Part shown: positions 18,368-26,922 of the stretch, one piece after another | How positions within the stretch are numbered: the first letter of the stretch is position 1 | Layout: every line of letters starts with the position of its first letter | DNA from: Candidatus Methylaffinis lahnbergensis | Lineage (GTDB): Bacteria > Pseudomonadota > Alphaproteobacteria > Rhizobiales > Beijerinckiaceae | Assembly (NCBI GenBank): GCA_002890675.1 | Contig: PEFW01000002.1 | Span: forward strand, 1-64,000 | DNA: 64,000 bases | Direction: 5' to 3' | Program-made: the position numbers and the translations under genes | The notes under the pieces: model-generated | Told to the model about the DNA's origin: nothing | The model's database searches: none | What the model saw: only the letters and a program-made list of their open reading frames with translations

Positions 18368-18600
18368 TCTGTTCCAAAAATCGAACGGCGTTTTCGAGTT
18401 GATCATTTGGAACAATGTCACCAACTGGAACTTCGCGGCCGGCACGCCGATTGCGATCTCGCCCACGAACGTAGGCATTACTTTCGGATCGACCCAAGGC
18501 GTCCTTAACGTCTACGATCCAATCGCAAAAAGCGGCCCAGCACTGACGGTCTCAACCACCAATACGGTCACTATCGCGCTAAAAGAGGCGGCGGGCTTTT
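18355..18600 (+). pseudogene. C-terminal remnant of a secreted carbohydrate-active-like protein
   Basis: The frame reads MKSLLFQKSNGVFELIIWNN, VTNWNFAAGTPIAISPTNVG, ITFGSTQGVLNVYDPIAKSG and PALTVSTTNTVTIALKE. The pattern (LQKS-x-G-x-F-x-L-x-IWN, a Thr/Asn-rich beta repeat, NVYDP, V-x-I-x-L) resembles beta-sandwich tails of secreted bacterial glycosidase-like proteins. The upstream body is missing and the sequence diverges after ALKE. It overlaps the glgX remnant by a few bases at the junction. The family assignment is tentative. Confidence 0.35.
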
Positions 18601-18822
18601 TCGGACTGGAGAAGAGAGAGGACATCGATGTTTCCTTTACGAACGATTTAGTTAGGTGTTGGCCTGTTGGACCGTAGATCATCGCGCTCCGGCGCGAACG
18701 TCGAGTCCCTCCGTGATCGTGAGAGGGTACCGCTGCAGGATAGCCGAGGCAAAGCGGATTTTCTCACCATCCGCGTCAGTTCCACGATCTTCGTGCTGGA
18801 CGACGGCCGCGCCACTGTCCAT

Positions 18823-18942
18823 GGCTTCCGCGCGGTGGCTTCCACCCTGCTAAACGAAATGGGCTTTCATCCCGATTGGATTGAACGCCAGCTTGCCCAT
18901 GACGAACGCAACAAAGCCCGCGCTGCCTACATCGCCAAACAT
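18823..18942 (+). pseudogene. Tyrosine integrase, C-terminal fragment
   Basis: The frame reads TVHGFRAVASTLLNEMGFHP, then DWIERQLAHDERNKARAAYI. HGFRA is the His-x-x-Arg box, and LAH...AY precedes the catalytic Tyr in P4-type integrases with the DUF4102 arm domain. The expected continuation (N-RAEYL...) is missing, so the catalytic Tyr is lost. It is a second integrase remnant, on the strand opposite to the one at 19111-20320. Confidence 0.6.
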
Positions 18943-19110
18943 GCAATAATTCTTTCGGCACTATGGGCAGTAGGTCGTGCGCCTCTTTTCCGGATTCGCA
19001 GCCGCAATCCACCGTGCAAGTGCTTGCTGCTCCGGGCGGGCTGCGCAGCGCCACCTCGAGCCCGTTATTGGAAATTATGTAAAGCGAACCAGTGCCAAGT
19101 CCCGCGCCAG

Positions 19111-20320
19111 TCAAGCTCGCAAGTGCAGAACAATTCCGCCCCGCCGTAATTCGTCCAGCCGATCGGCCCAATAAGCCATCATCTCGACGCGCTCTGCCCA
19201 ATATTCAGCGCGGGCATAAGCCTTTCGCACCGCGTTGGCCTCGACATGGGCAAGCTGCGCTTCGATGGCATCGGCATTCCATTTGCCACATTCGTTGAGA
19301 AGCGAAGATGCCGCCGCCCGGAAGCCATGGCTGGACATGTCGTCCTTGGCGTATCCGAGCCGCCGTAGCGCCGCGTTGAGCGTGTTTTCCGATAGCGGCC
19401 GCGAGGGTGAGCGCGCGCCTGGAAAGAGCAATTCGTATTGCCCCGTAAGCGTGCGAAGCACTTCCAGGATGACGATGGCTTGCGGCGCCAGCGGGACGCG
19501 ATGCGGCCGACGCATCTTCATGCGGGTCGCGGGAATGGTCCAGACGCTTGCGTCGAGGTCGAATTCCTTCCAAGTGGCGAGACGCAATTCTCCTGGCCTC
19601 GTGAAGGTTAAGGCGAGTAATTGAAGGGCGAAGCGGACTTCTGGCGTTCCATCATAGTCATCGATTGCGCGCAAAAGCTCGCCGAACGGGACGGGGTCGA
19701 CGATAGCGGCGCGATGCCGGACAACGGGCGCGGTCAAGGCGCCGCGTAGAGCGCTGGTAGGATCAGTCATGGCGCGGCCTGTCGCCACGGCGAAGCGAAA
19801 GGCTTGGCCGATGATCGCGGGGCCGTCGAGCAGTCTCTAATCGTCCTCCCGCTTCGACCTGCCGGAGCACGGCTAAGACTTCCGGCGCGGCAATATCAGC
19901 GATGGGACGTGGCCCCAGTGCAGGGGTCGCGATGTCGAAGAGCCACTCCGCCTTGCTGACTGTCGTCTCCGACTTACCTTCCCGGCGCTTCTTTTCCAGA
20001 ACCTCGCGGCTAATGGCCTCGAAAGTATCGGCCCTTTGGCTCTCCGAGGCCAACTTTCCGAGCCGCTTTTGTTGGCTCGGATCGATACCCGAGGCCAACA
20101 TCTTCTTGGCCTCTTCCCGCTTCGCGCGCGCCTCTTTCAATCCAACGCGTGGATAAGAACCGATTGCGAGCTTGCGCTGCTTGCCCGCGAAGCGATAAGC
20201 CAAATTCCAGAGCTTCGAACCCGACGGCTGAACCCACAATTGCAGGCCGCCGCCATCCGAAAGTTTAACTGTCTGGCCGGTCTTGGACTTCGCGGCGCGG
20301 ATTGCCGAGTCGATGAGCAT
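19111..20320 (-). pseudogene. P4-type tyrosine integrase (DUF4102 arm domain), split by a frameshift
   Basis: Part one (20320 to ~19830) reads MLIDSAIRAAKSKTGQTVKL, SDGGGLQLWVQPSGSKLWNL, YRFAGKQRKLAIGSYP: the arm-binding domain. After a one-base shift near 19830 it resumes IIGQAFRFAVATGRAMTDP. It then carries the catalytic set FTRPGELRLATW (Arg), RMKMRRPHRVPL, SSHGFRAAASSLLNE (His-Arg) and AYARAEYW (Tyr), ending at 19111. Both halves are otherwise complete, so the inactivation looks recent. Its N-terminus faces the 3' end of tRNA-Leu(CAG) 165 bp away, the classic layout of an element integrated in a tRNA gene. Confidence 0.85.
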
Positions 20321-20484
20321 CTGTTGGCCTCGTGTCTCGGCATCTTGCGCCAAGGCCAACAAAAAGGCCAACAAATTTGCTGGCTGTCAACGGACACTTG
20401 CGGACGATCTAGGACGCTCGTAAGCCTATTTCCCTTATTTAATTATGGTTTTTGGACTGCCTTAAACGGTTGTGGATATGTATT

Positions 20485-20569
20485 TGGTGCCCAGGAGAGG
20501 ACTCGAACCTCCACGGCTTTCACCACTGGTACCTGAAACCAGCGCGTCTACCAATTCCGCCACCAGGGC
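20485..20569 (-). tRNA. tRNA-Leu (anticodon CAG)
   Basis: The 85-nt gene has CCA encoded. The anticodon arm is CTGGT-TTCAGGT-ACCAG (CAG). The long variable arm TGGTGAAAGCCG marks a class II tRNA, and the T-loop is GGTTCGAGTCC. Acceptor strands GCCCTGG and CCTGGGC pair except for a T-T mismatch at position 5:68. The integrase pseudogene abuts its 3' side, so it is the likely attachment site. Confidence 0.93.
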
Positions 20570-20761
20570 TTCTGTCTCTGATACGAGCCGGTCCTCGGTT
20601 TTGTCAATATAAAGCTATGACTGCCCCGCGTGCAAAGCCTCTCTACAAACCACGACACCGCACATCGCGGTTAAGAGCCCGCGGCGCTTTCGCGATTCCA
20701 TTGATTGCGAAATCAAGTTAAACCATGCACGAACGAAACTTTGCATCAAGGACAAGCGGCG

Positions 20762-21769
20762 ATGGAGGACGGATGGGGGAAATCGGACCGGCTCGTGACG
20801 GTGTTCGGCGGCTCTGGCTTTGTAGGCCGGCATGTGGTGCGCGCCTTGGCGCGGCGAGGCTGGCGGGTCCGGGTCGCGGTGCGCCGCCCGGATCTCGCGT
20901 TTCACTTGCAGCCGCTTGGCACGGTCGGTCAAATCCATGCCGTCCAGGCGAATGTGCGCCATCCCGAGTCGGTCGCCCATGCGCTGCGGGATGCGCAAGC
21001 GGCCATCAATCTGGTTGGCATATTGCGTGAGTTGGGCGCGCAACGTTTCGACGCGGTTCACCACCTTGGCGCGCAATCCATCGCCAAGGCGGCAAAACAA
21101 GCGGGCACGGAAGTTTTTGTGCAAATGTCGGCGATTGGAGCCGACCCTTCGGGTTCTTCCGTCTACGCGAGAACCAAGGCCTTCGGCGAGGCGGCGGTGC
21201 GGCAAATCTTGCCCGATGCCATGATCATGCGGCCCTCGGTCGTGTTCGGGCCTGAGGATCAATTCTTCAATCGGTTCGCGGCGATGGCGCGGTTCATGCC
21301 GGCACTCCCGTTGATCGGCGGCGGCGCAACCAAACTTCAGCCGGTCTACGCCGGGGACGTGGCGACGGCAATCGCGTTGGCCGTCGACGGCAAGGCCAAG
21401 CCAGGAACAATCTATGAATTGGGCGGGCCGGAAGTTGCGACGCTCCAGCGGATCATTACGTTCGTCCTGACGGCGACCGGGCGCCGCCGCCGGCTCATCA
21501 AGGTCTCTTTCGGGCGCGCGAGATCGATCGCCTTCGTTACCGAAATTATTCGCAAATTGTCACTCGGTCTTTTTCCGGAGATTCTTACTATAACCTCCGA
21601 CCAGGTGAAGCTCTTGCGCTCCGACAATATTGTCTCGCCGCAAGCGGAGGCCGAAGGACGAACTCTTCGCGGCCTTGGTATCGCACCAGAACCGTTCGAG
21701 ACCTTGGCGCCTTCCTATCTCTACCGCTACCGCAAAACCGGGCAATTCGCCGGTAGGCGCGCCGTCTGA
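20762..21769 (+). CDS. Complex I NDUFA9-subunit-family protein (atypical SDR)
   Basis: I start at the ATG behind AAGGACAAGCGGCG, giving MEDGWGKSDRLVTVFGGSGF. The Rossmann loop is VTVFGGSGFVGRHVVRAL. Further family features are NLVGILRELGAQRFDAVHHL, FVQMSAIGADPSGSSVYART-KAFGE, MRPSVVFGPEDQFFNRFAAM and QPVYAGDVATAIALAV. The Tyr-x-x-x-Lys pair is YARTK. NDUFA9 homologues bind NADPH and associate with respiratory complex I or quinone metabolism. It lies alone on the plus strand, just after tRNA-Leu. Confidence 0.88.
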   Translation: MEDGWGKSDRLVTVFGGSGFVGRHVVRALARRGWRVRVAVRRPDLAFHLQPLGTVGQIHAVQANVRHPESVAHALRDAQAAINLVGILRELGAQRFDAVHHLGAQSIAKAAKQAGTEVFVQMSAIGADPSGSSVYARTKAFGEAAVRQILPDAMIMRPSVVFGPEDQFFNRFAAMARFMPALPLIGGGATKLQPVYAGDVATAIALAVDGKAKPGTIYELGGPEVATLQRIITFVLTATGRRRRLIKVSFGRARSIAFVTEIIRKLSLGLFPEILTITSDQVKLLRSDNIVSPQAEAEGRTLRGLGIAPEPFETLAPSYLYRYRKTGQFAGRRAV

Positions 21770-21779
21770 AAGCATACTC

Positions 21780-22469
21780 TTAACCCGACGCCGCCCGCGG
21801 CGCTTGCCGGGCGGACCGCATGATGTTTCTGGCGATACGCACCATGAAAGCGGTCCCGAACAGCGGCGTCAGCAGATTGAGGCCCGGAACGGCCAAAAGC
21901 GCCGCCATGACAAGGCCCGCGCCAAACAATCGAAGCGCGTTCTTTTCGCGCAACCGCCGAACTTCGCCGAGCGGAAGATAGCGCGAGGCCGCGAGTTCGA
22001 AATAGCCGCGTCCGAACATATAGGCGTTGGCGCCGAAAAACGCGGCGGCATTCACGCCGGGAACCAGCAGCAACAAAAGCGCGACAAGATTGACACCGAG
22101 CGCGACGGCGGAGAATTTGACGGATAGCCATGCCGCATCGAGGAGCGGAAGAGCCCGGCCTGGCGCCTCGCCCGGAACGAGCTCTCGCTCAACTTCTTCC
22201 GCCAGTTCGTCGAAGAAAAAGCCCGCGACAATGAACGACACCGGCGCGACCAGAAAAGCGAGGCCGATGAAGAGCGAAACCCCGCCGATAAACGACAACG
22301 CGGTCGCCGCCCAAGGATAGGGAAGCGCGACGCCCGCGACGAGTAGCTTGTGAAGTGCGATCCAGACGAAGCCAAGCAAAGCCAAGGTCAGCGCCAGTGT
22401 CTTCCAAAGAACCGTCCGGAACTGCGGCGTAAGAATCTGGCTCGCGGCGGCGAGCGCGGTATCGAACAT
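21780..22469 (-). CDS. EI24/CysZ-type membrane protein
   Basis: The 229-residue protein has four or more hydrophobic segments: TVLWKTLALTLALLGFVWIA, AATALSFIGGVSLFIGLAFL with VAPVSFIVAGFFFDELAEEV, SAVALGVNLVALLLLLVPGV and GLVMAALLAVPGLNLLTPLF. This is the EI24 (former DUF540) pattern, often named sulfate transporter family or CysZ. Whether it carries sulfate is not shown. It is followed by convergent NDUFA9 (10 bp gap) and lies downstream of the zincin gene on the same strand. Confidence 0.8.
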   Translation of the reverse strand: MFDTALAAASQILTPQFRTVLWKTLALTLALLGFVWIALHKLLVAGVALPYPWAATALSFIGGVSLFIGLAFLVAPVSFIVAGFFFDELAEEVERELVPGEAPGRALPLLDAAWLSVKFSAVALGVNLVALLLLLVPGVNAAAFFGANAYMFGRGYFELAASRYLPLGEVRRLREKNALRLFGAGLVMAALLAVPGLNLLTPLFGTAFMVRIARNIMRSARQAPRAASG

Positions 22470-22535
22470 GAGTATCCCCGAGACATTTTTGCGAGACGTG
22501 AAAACCGGTCCGCGTTGAGGAAACGCTCCGGCGCG

Positions 22536-22955
22536 CTATCCCGCGGCCTGCTCGATTTGCTGCATGTCTTCGTCGGATAGCCCGAAATGATGGCCGATTT
22601 CATGCACGAGAACATGGGTGACGATGGCGCCAAGCGTCTCTTCGTGCTCCGCCCAGAAATCGAGGATCGGGCGACGGTAGAGCCATACCATGTTGGGAAA
22701 TTGTCCGGTCATCGGGGTCGCCTCGGATTGGGCACGGCCGCGGCCGCGAAACAGGCCCAACAGGTCGAATTCGCTTTCGCAGTTCATCTCGTCGAGCGTT
22801 GCATCGTCGGGAAAATCCTCGACGCGGATCACCACGCTGTCGCAGAGGCGGCGGAAGTCTTCCGGCAGGGCGGTGAAAGCCGCTTGCGCCATGCGGTCGA
22901 GGTCGGCGATCGAAGGCGCCGCGATATTGCGAAAATCGGATTCTGGAGCGCTCAC
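22536..22955 (-). CDS. Minimal metallopeptidase (zincin_1 family)
   Basis: The 139-residue protein carries the zinc-binding HExxH within IVTHVLVHEIGHHFGLSDED near its C-terminus, plus the family phrases FRRLCDSVVIRVEDFPDDAT and MVWLYRRPILDFWAEHEETL. The fold is the minimal MMP-like domain. The substrate is unknown and it has no signal peptide. The start overlaps the Smr gene stop by 4 bases, so it is translationally coupled in the Tim44-mltA-smr-zincin operon. Confidence 0.85.
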   Translation of the reverse strand: MSAPESDFRNIAAPSIADLDRMAQAAFTALPEDFRRLCDSVVIRVEDFPDDATLDEMNCESEFDLLGLFRGRGRAQSEATPMTGQFPNMVWLYRRPILDFWAEHEETLGAIVTHVLVHEIGHHFGLSDEDMQQIEQAAG

Positions 22956-23560
22956 GGCGATGGCTTTCCGTGCGTGGTGCGATCGCGTCGCCGGAGCCGT
23001 ACATAGAGTGCACCGGCGCCGCCGTGCGGGCGCGAGGCTTCCTCGAAACCGATGACGATCGAACGATATTCCGCGCCGCGCAGCCAGTTTGGCACGCTTT
23101 TGCGCAAGATACCTGGTGTTGCCTGCTCGGAACCGGGCCGCGCGCCCTTCCCAGTTACCACCAGGACGATCCGCGCGCCCTCGATCTGCGCCCTCGCCAA
23201 GAATTCCCGCAGGGCCGCGAAAGCCTCCTGCCGGCGCAGGCCATGCAGGTCGAGCGCGGCGTCGGGCGCGGCGTGGCCGCGCGCGAGCTTTTGGCGAAGC
23301 CGCCGCTCAAGCGGCGCGAGCGGGGGAGGAGCCCTGCGCTCGACCGGCGAAGGAGGCGTCTCCGTGTTGGCTCCCTTGGGCCGATGGTTACCGGCCTCGC
23401 CTACCGGAAGCTCCGGGTCGGTTCGCGGTTGAGGAAGCTGCGGCAAACCGCTTCCCGGCCGGCGCGCGACGCTCCGCGTCACGTTAAGCCAGAGCTCGAT
23501 CTCTTCCGCGCTCAGCCGCCGGAGCCGGGGCGTTCGGGGGGAAGGGAAGTTTTCATTCAC
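22952..23560 (-). CDS. Smr/MutS2-type endonuclease domain protein
   Basis: The N-terminal ~95 residues are basic and Pro-rich. The C-terminal Smr domain reads LDLHGLRRQEAFAALREFLA, IVLVVTGKGARPGSEQATPG, then LRKSVPNWLRGAEYRSIVIG and FEEASRPHGGAGALYVRLRR. LDLHG and the TGKG loop are hallmark residues. Smr domains nick or bind structured nucleic acid. It overlaps both neighbours by 4 bases (mltA upstream, zincin downstream). This Tim44-mltA-smr order is common in Hyphomicrobiales. Confidence 0.88.
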   Translation of the reverse strand: MNENFPSPRTPRLRRLSAEEIELWLNVTRSVARRPGSGLPQLPQPRTDPELPVGEAGNHRPKGANTETPPSPVERRAPPPLAPLERRLRQKLARGHAAPDAALDLHGLRRQEAFAALREFLARAQIEGARIVLVVTGKGARPGSEQATPGILRKSVPNWLRGAEYRSIVIGFEEASRPHGGAGALYVRLRRRDRTTHGKPSP

Positions 23561-24657
23561 GGGTCGGGCACCTCTGCGGCGGGCAGAAGAACAACGACGT
23601 CGCCCGCGTGTCGAATATCGCCTGCCCGGGCGCCCGCGTCATCCCCCGAGCCCAAGAAAATATCGGCGCGGGCGGGTCCCGTGATGGCGGAGCCCGTGTC
23701 CTGGGCGATCATTAGGCGCCGGAACGGCGAGGAGGACGAACCGCGCCAGGGCAGATGGGCGGCAATCCAAAAAGGCAATCCGTAAGGCCAGATCGCGCGG
23801 TCGATGGCGATCGACCGTAACGCCGTCAAACTTATCCCTTGGCCGCCGATCGGGCCGCGGGCCGGTTCGCATTCCTCGTGGCGCGAGAAGAAAACATAGG
23901 ATTTGTTGCGGTGCATCAACGCGGCGCCCCCGTCTCCAGGATTTTGGCCGTGCGCGCGAATCCATTGCTTGAGGGTGGCAAGCGACATATCGGCTTCGGC
24001 GATTTCGCCAGTATCGATCAGAATGCGCCCGATTGAGGTATAGGGATGACCGTTGCGTCCGGCATAGGCGAGCCGGAGAAGGCCGCCATCCGCAAGACGG
24101 ACCCGCGCCGAGCCTTGCACTTGGACGAGAAACACCTCGACTGGATCGCGCAGCCAGACGATCGGCGCCGTGTGCCGCTCAATGGCGCCAGCCTCGATCG
24201 CGGCGCGGTCAGGATAGCGCGCGAGGGCAGCAAGATTATCCGGGCGGCCGAGCGCCGGTGCCATGAAATTGTGCGTGCGCAACGACGATCCTTCGACAAT
24301 GGGCTCGTAATAGCCGGTAAGGAACCCGGAGATCGAAGGCGCCAAGCCTTTCGCCGATACGCGAAAAGGCCAAAAATGGGCTTCGAAAAACCGCCTCGCT
24401 TGCGCGGGCTCCCGCACCTCTTGGCAAAGCGCGGCGTTGGCTATGGCATTAAGTGCGGGGGTGGCGGGGGCCCCATTTCGCAAAGGGCTTTTTTTCGCGG
24501 CGATTGCCGCGCAGGACCGCGCGAAAACTTGGAATGCCGCGAGATGATCGTCGTCACCGAATCCGGCGAGATCGGCAAAAGACAGGCGGCTAAGGCACAA
24601 CTCGCGCCGGTCTCGTGTTCCCGGCGAAGAATCCGGCGGGAAAGGGGGTGCGGTCAT
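23557..24657 (-). CDS. mltA: Membrane-bound lytic murein transglycosylase A
   Basis: The 366-residue MltA-domain protein includes FFEAHFWPFRVSAKGLAPSI, SGFLTGYYEPIVEGS (the conserved GYYEP), VFLVQVQGSARVRLADGGLL with YAGRNGHPYTSIGRILID, and a C-terminal 3D domain. In the 3D domain IAQDTGSAITGPARADIFLG supplies the catalytic Asp. It cleaves peptidoglycan glycan strands to 1,6-anhydro ends. No lipobox or clear signal peptide is seen in MTAPPFPPDSSPGTRDRREL, so export relies on an undetected upstream start or the start is wrong. It overlaps smr by 4 bp and follows the Tim44 gene by 84 bp. Confidence 0.88.
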   Translation of the reverse strand: MTAPPFPPDSSPGTRDRRELCLSRLSFADLAGFGDDDHLAAFQVFARSCAAIAAKKSPLRNGAPATPALNAIANAALCQEVREPAQARRFFEAHFWPFRVSAKGLAPSISGFLTGYYEPIVEGSSLRTHNFMAPALGRPDNLAALARYPDRAAIEAGAIERHTAPIVWLRDPVEVFLVQVQGSARVRLADGGLLRLAYAGRNGHPYTSIGRILIDTGEIAEADMSLATLKQWIRAHGQNPGDGGAALMHRNKSYVFFSRHEECEPARGPIGGQGISLTALRSIAIDRAIWPYGLPFWIAAHLPWRGSSSSPFRRLMIAQDTGSAITGPARADIFLGSGDDAGARAGDIRHAGDVVVLLPAAEVPDP

Positions 24658-24741
24658 TTAAAGCTATCAGGCCCTTAGCGCCGGCGACACGCCCGCTTGC
24701 CTGCGCGGCGGGCATGCTGCCAATGCCGCTCCGCAGCCAAA

Positions 24742-25479
24742 TCACTGCGCGGTTTCGGTCGCGGCCAGTTTCCAGTTCGGGTCGCGGGAACCGGTGTCCC
24801 GGGCGAACGTCCAAATGTCGTCGATTTGCACGACTTTGTCTGGGCTTCCATCGATCACCGTCCCGCCCTGGTCGCGTGTCGCGGTGATCATTTGGGCGGT
24901 GAAATGGATTTTGATTTCGGCGGTCCGGCGATTCAGGCCGGCATCGTCGATCATGACCTTGTCGATCGAAACGAATGTCGTCGTAACCTTCTCGCCGCGC
25001 TTTTCGCGCTCGCCGAGAGCTGAGGCAAAGCTCTCAAAAACCTCGGGGGCCAAAAGGTTTCGCAAAACCGCGCGGTTCCCTTCAGCGAAGGCGGTGACAA
25101 TCATCTCATACGCGGATTTGGCGCCTTCCACAAAGGGCTTGATGGCGAAGGCCGGATCGGCGGCGGCGATGGCGTCGAGCCCCGCCCAGGCCTTCGAGCC
25201 GGGCTCAGCGTTTGGTTTCCATCTGTCGTCCTTAGCCGGCGCGGTCGCGACCGCGGGCTCGGCCGCTCCCGGCAGGGGGATGACTCGGTTACCTGAGTCG
25301 CCGCTGCCCGCATCGCCGCGCCGGCCCCCAAAAAAGCTGCCGGGCAGGCGGCCCGCGAATGGATCGCGGGGCGGTTTTTCGGCGCCATTGCGGGTGCCGA
25401 GGACGGAGCGCAGCTTCCACACCACGAAAGCGGCGAGAACCGCGAATACAATCGTCGTCATATCGAAGGAGTTTTGCAT
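24742..25479 (-). CDS. Tim44/TimA-family membrane-anchored adaptor protein
   Basis: One N-terminal membrane segment (MTTIVFAVLAAFVVWKLRSV) is followed by a Gly/Pro-rich linker and a C-terminal Tim44 domain: FVEGAKSAYEMIVTAFAEGN, RAVLRNLLAPEVFESFASAL, FVSIDKVMIDDAGLNRRTAE, then DKVVQIDDIWTFARDTGSRD and PNWKLAATETAQ. Homologues (TimA) are inner-membrane proteins related to mitochondrial Tim44. The start is ATG 25479 or the ATG 18 bp further in. It is the probable first gene of the operon running to the zincin gene and is divergent from fxsA. Confidence 0.87.
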   Translation of the reverse strand: MQNSFDMTTIVFAVLAAFVVWKLRSVLGTRNGAEKPPRDPFAGRLPGSFFGGRRGDAGSGDSGNRVIPLPGAAEPAVATAPAKDDRWKPNAEPGSKAWAGLDAIAAADPAFAIKPFVEGAKSAYEMIVTAFAEGNRAVLRNLLAPEVFESFASALGEREKRGEKVTTTFVSIDKVMIDDAGLNRRTAEIKIHFTAQMITATRDQGGTVIDGSPDKVVQIDDIWTFARDTGSRDPNWKLAATETAQ

Positions 25480-25591
25480 CGAGCTGCCGCCTGATTTCCG
25501 GGCCGGACCCTATTGGGCCTTGATTGTGCTATTATCATGTCATCTATTTGGGGAGAGAAAAGCCAAAGTCCAGTCTTCAACGGGGGCCTTG

Positions 25592-26098
25592 ATGCTTCGC
25601 CTTCGATCGAACGGCACCATTATGCGTCAACCTATCGCGCGCCTGCCGGTTCTGTTCGTAACCTATCTCGCGCTTTGGCTCGGGGCGGAACTCGCGGCCT
25701 TCGCGGCTGTCATTCACTTGATCGGCTTTGCAGGTGCCATTCTCGCTTGCATTCTGACGACCCTCGCCGGTCTTAGCACGTTACGTCGCGTAGGGCTATC
25801 GGCTATTCTGCGATTGCGGCAGGCGGTGGCGAGGAGAGCAAGCGAACAGAGTGGTCTGTCGAGGGAAGCGGTCCTCGACGGCACGCTGGCCGGGCTCGGA
25901 GGCGTGTTGTTGATCCTGCCCGGTTTTGTTTCCGATTTCGTGGGACTGGCGCTCGCCGCGCCCTCGGTCAGATTTTGGGTTACCGAGAGGCTCAAGCTTG
26001 GCAAGTTTGGACGGCTGGGGAATGGCCGCCCCACGGCGCCAAGAGCCATCGAACTCGCGCCGCGGGAATGGTCGCGGCGCGATGGGCCGTTGCCTTAA
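25592..26098 (+). CDS. fxsA: FxsA-family membrane protein
   Basis: The sequence MRQPIARLPVLFVTYLALWL, GAELAAFAAVIHLIGFAGAI, LACILTTLAGLSTLRRVGLS forms the N-terminal membrane part. GTLAGLGGVLLILPGFVSDF, then VGLALAAPSVRFWVTERLK, is the hallmark LL-LPGF-(T/S)D-GL motif of FxsA (suppressor of phage exclusion). I chose ATG 25592 because CGGGGGCC precedes it; ATG 25622 is the alternative. It is divergent from the Tim44 gene, as in many relatives, where secB usually follows. Confidence 0.82.
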   Translation: MLRLRSNGTIMRQPIARLPVLFVTYLALWLGAELAAFAAVIHLIGFAGAILACILTTLAGLSTLRRVGLSAILRLRQAVARRASEQSGLSREAVLDGTLAGLGGVLLILPGFVSDFVGLALAAPSVRFWVTERLKLGKFGRLGNGRPTAPRAIELAPREWSRRDGPLP

Positions 26099-26127
26099 AC
26101 TGGGCCGCGCCAAAAGCTTCTGGCGCC

Positions 26128-26887
26128 TTAAGGGTAGACCACCGCGCGCGCGTCCTTAACCTCGGTCGCCAAACGCAGTTTCAGCAGTTCGGTCCCGGTG
26201 AGTATTCGCATATCGCTCGCCGGCGTTGAAATCATCAAGTCCACAATTTCCTCGGAAATTCCCAACTTTCTAAAGTAGATCCGGTCGTTAACAACGATGG
26301 GGGGGACAAATGAACGTTGTATGACCGTGTCTAGCGGCACCGTCTCCCGGTAGGTTTTCCGCCATCTTTCGACCATCAGCGGGTTGAGCATGAAGTTGTG
26401 GACCCCGACCCGCGCATCCGGCCCGACGAAACGGCGAACGCCGCCAGCGAGGACAAACGTGCAAAGGGTATTGCAGAAAGCCGATTGCGACTCCGGCTCG
26501 CCAAGTGGTCCGCTCCACGTTCCTTGCTTGCAGCCGCCCGGCGTATTCGCACAGGGATCGAAGACGGTTCTGGCGACCGCGACATCAAGTCCGCGCCCCC
26601 TTATGAGATATCCCATGAGCATCGCCTGATTTATTATCCCTCCCCCCGAATGAATAAGGATTGGCAATTTCCGGCCGTTAAGCGAATTGATAATTTTGCG
26701 GAGCAGCTCCGGGGTGGCCAAAACGATGTCGCCTTCGGCCGGTTCGCATCCGGGCTGTGAACTGCGCACCACCGTCGATGCGCATCGGATGGCTCGTAGG
26801 GTATTCATTCGGGTTTAGGGGCGCCTCGACCCCTCCGGCGCCTGAACAAAGTATCACTAGGGCGAGCAAAAGTGAGAGACGTCTCAT
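26128..26887 (-). pseudogene. ClpP-fold periplasmic protein (COG3904-like), frameshifted near the N-terminus
   Basis: ATG 26887 begins a clear signal peptide (MRRLSLLLALVILCSGAGGV) and APLNPNEYPTSHPMRID. At about 26780 the frame must shift to continue VVRSSQPGCEPAEGDIVLAT, PELLRKIINSLNGRKLPILI, HSGGGIINQAMLMGYLIRGR. Further on lie FCNTLCTFVLAGGVRRFVGP, DARVGVHNFMLNPLMVERW and RILTGTELLKLRLATEV. The SGGG and C-x-x-x-C-x-FVLAGG positions fit the crotonase/ClpP-like fold. A few residues after GCEP also seem deleted. Without the shift the product lacks its signal peptide, so it is probably inactive. Confidence 0.65.
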
Positions 26888-26922
26888 TGCCCGAACTTTG
26901 TTTAAGTTAAAATGCTTGCGCC

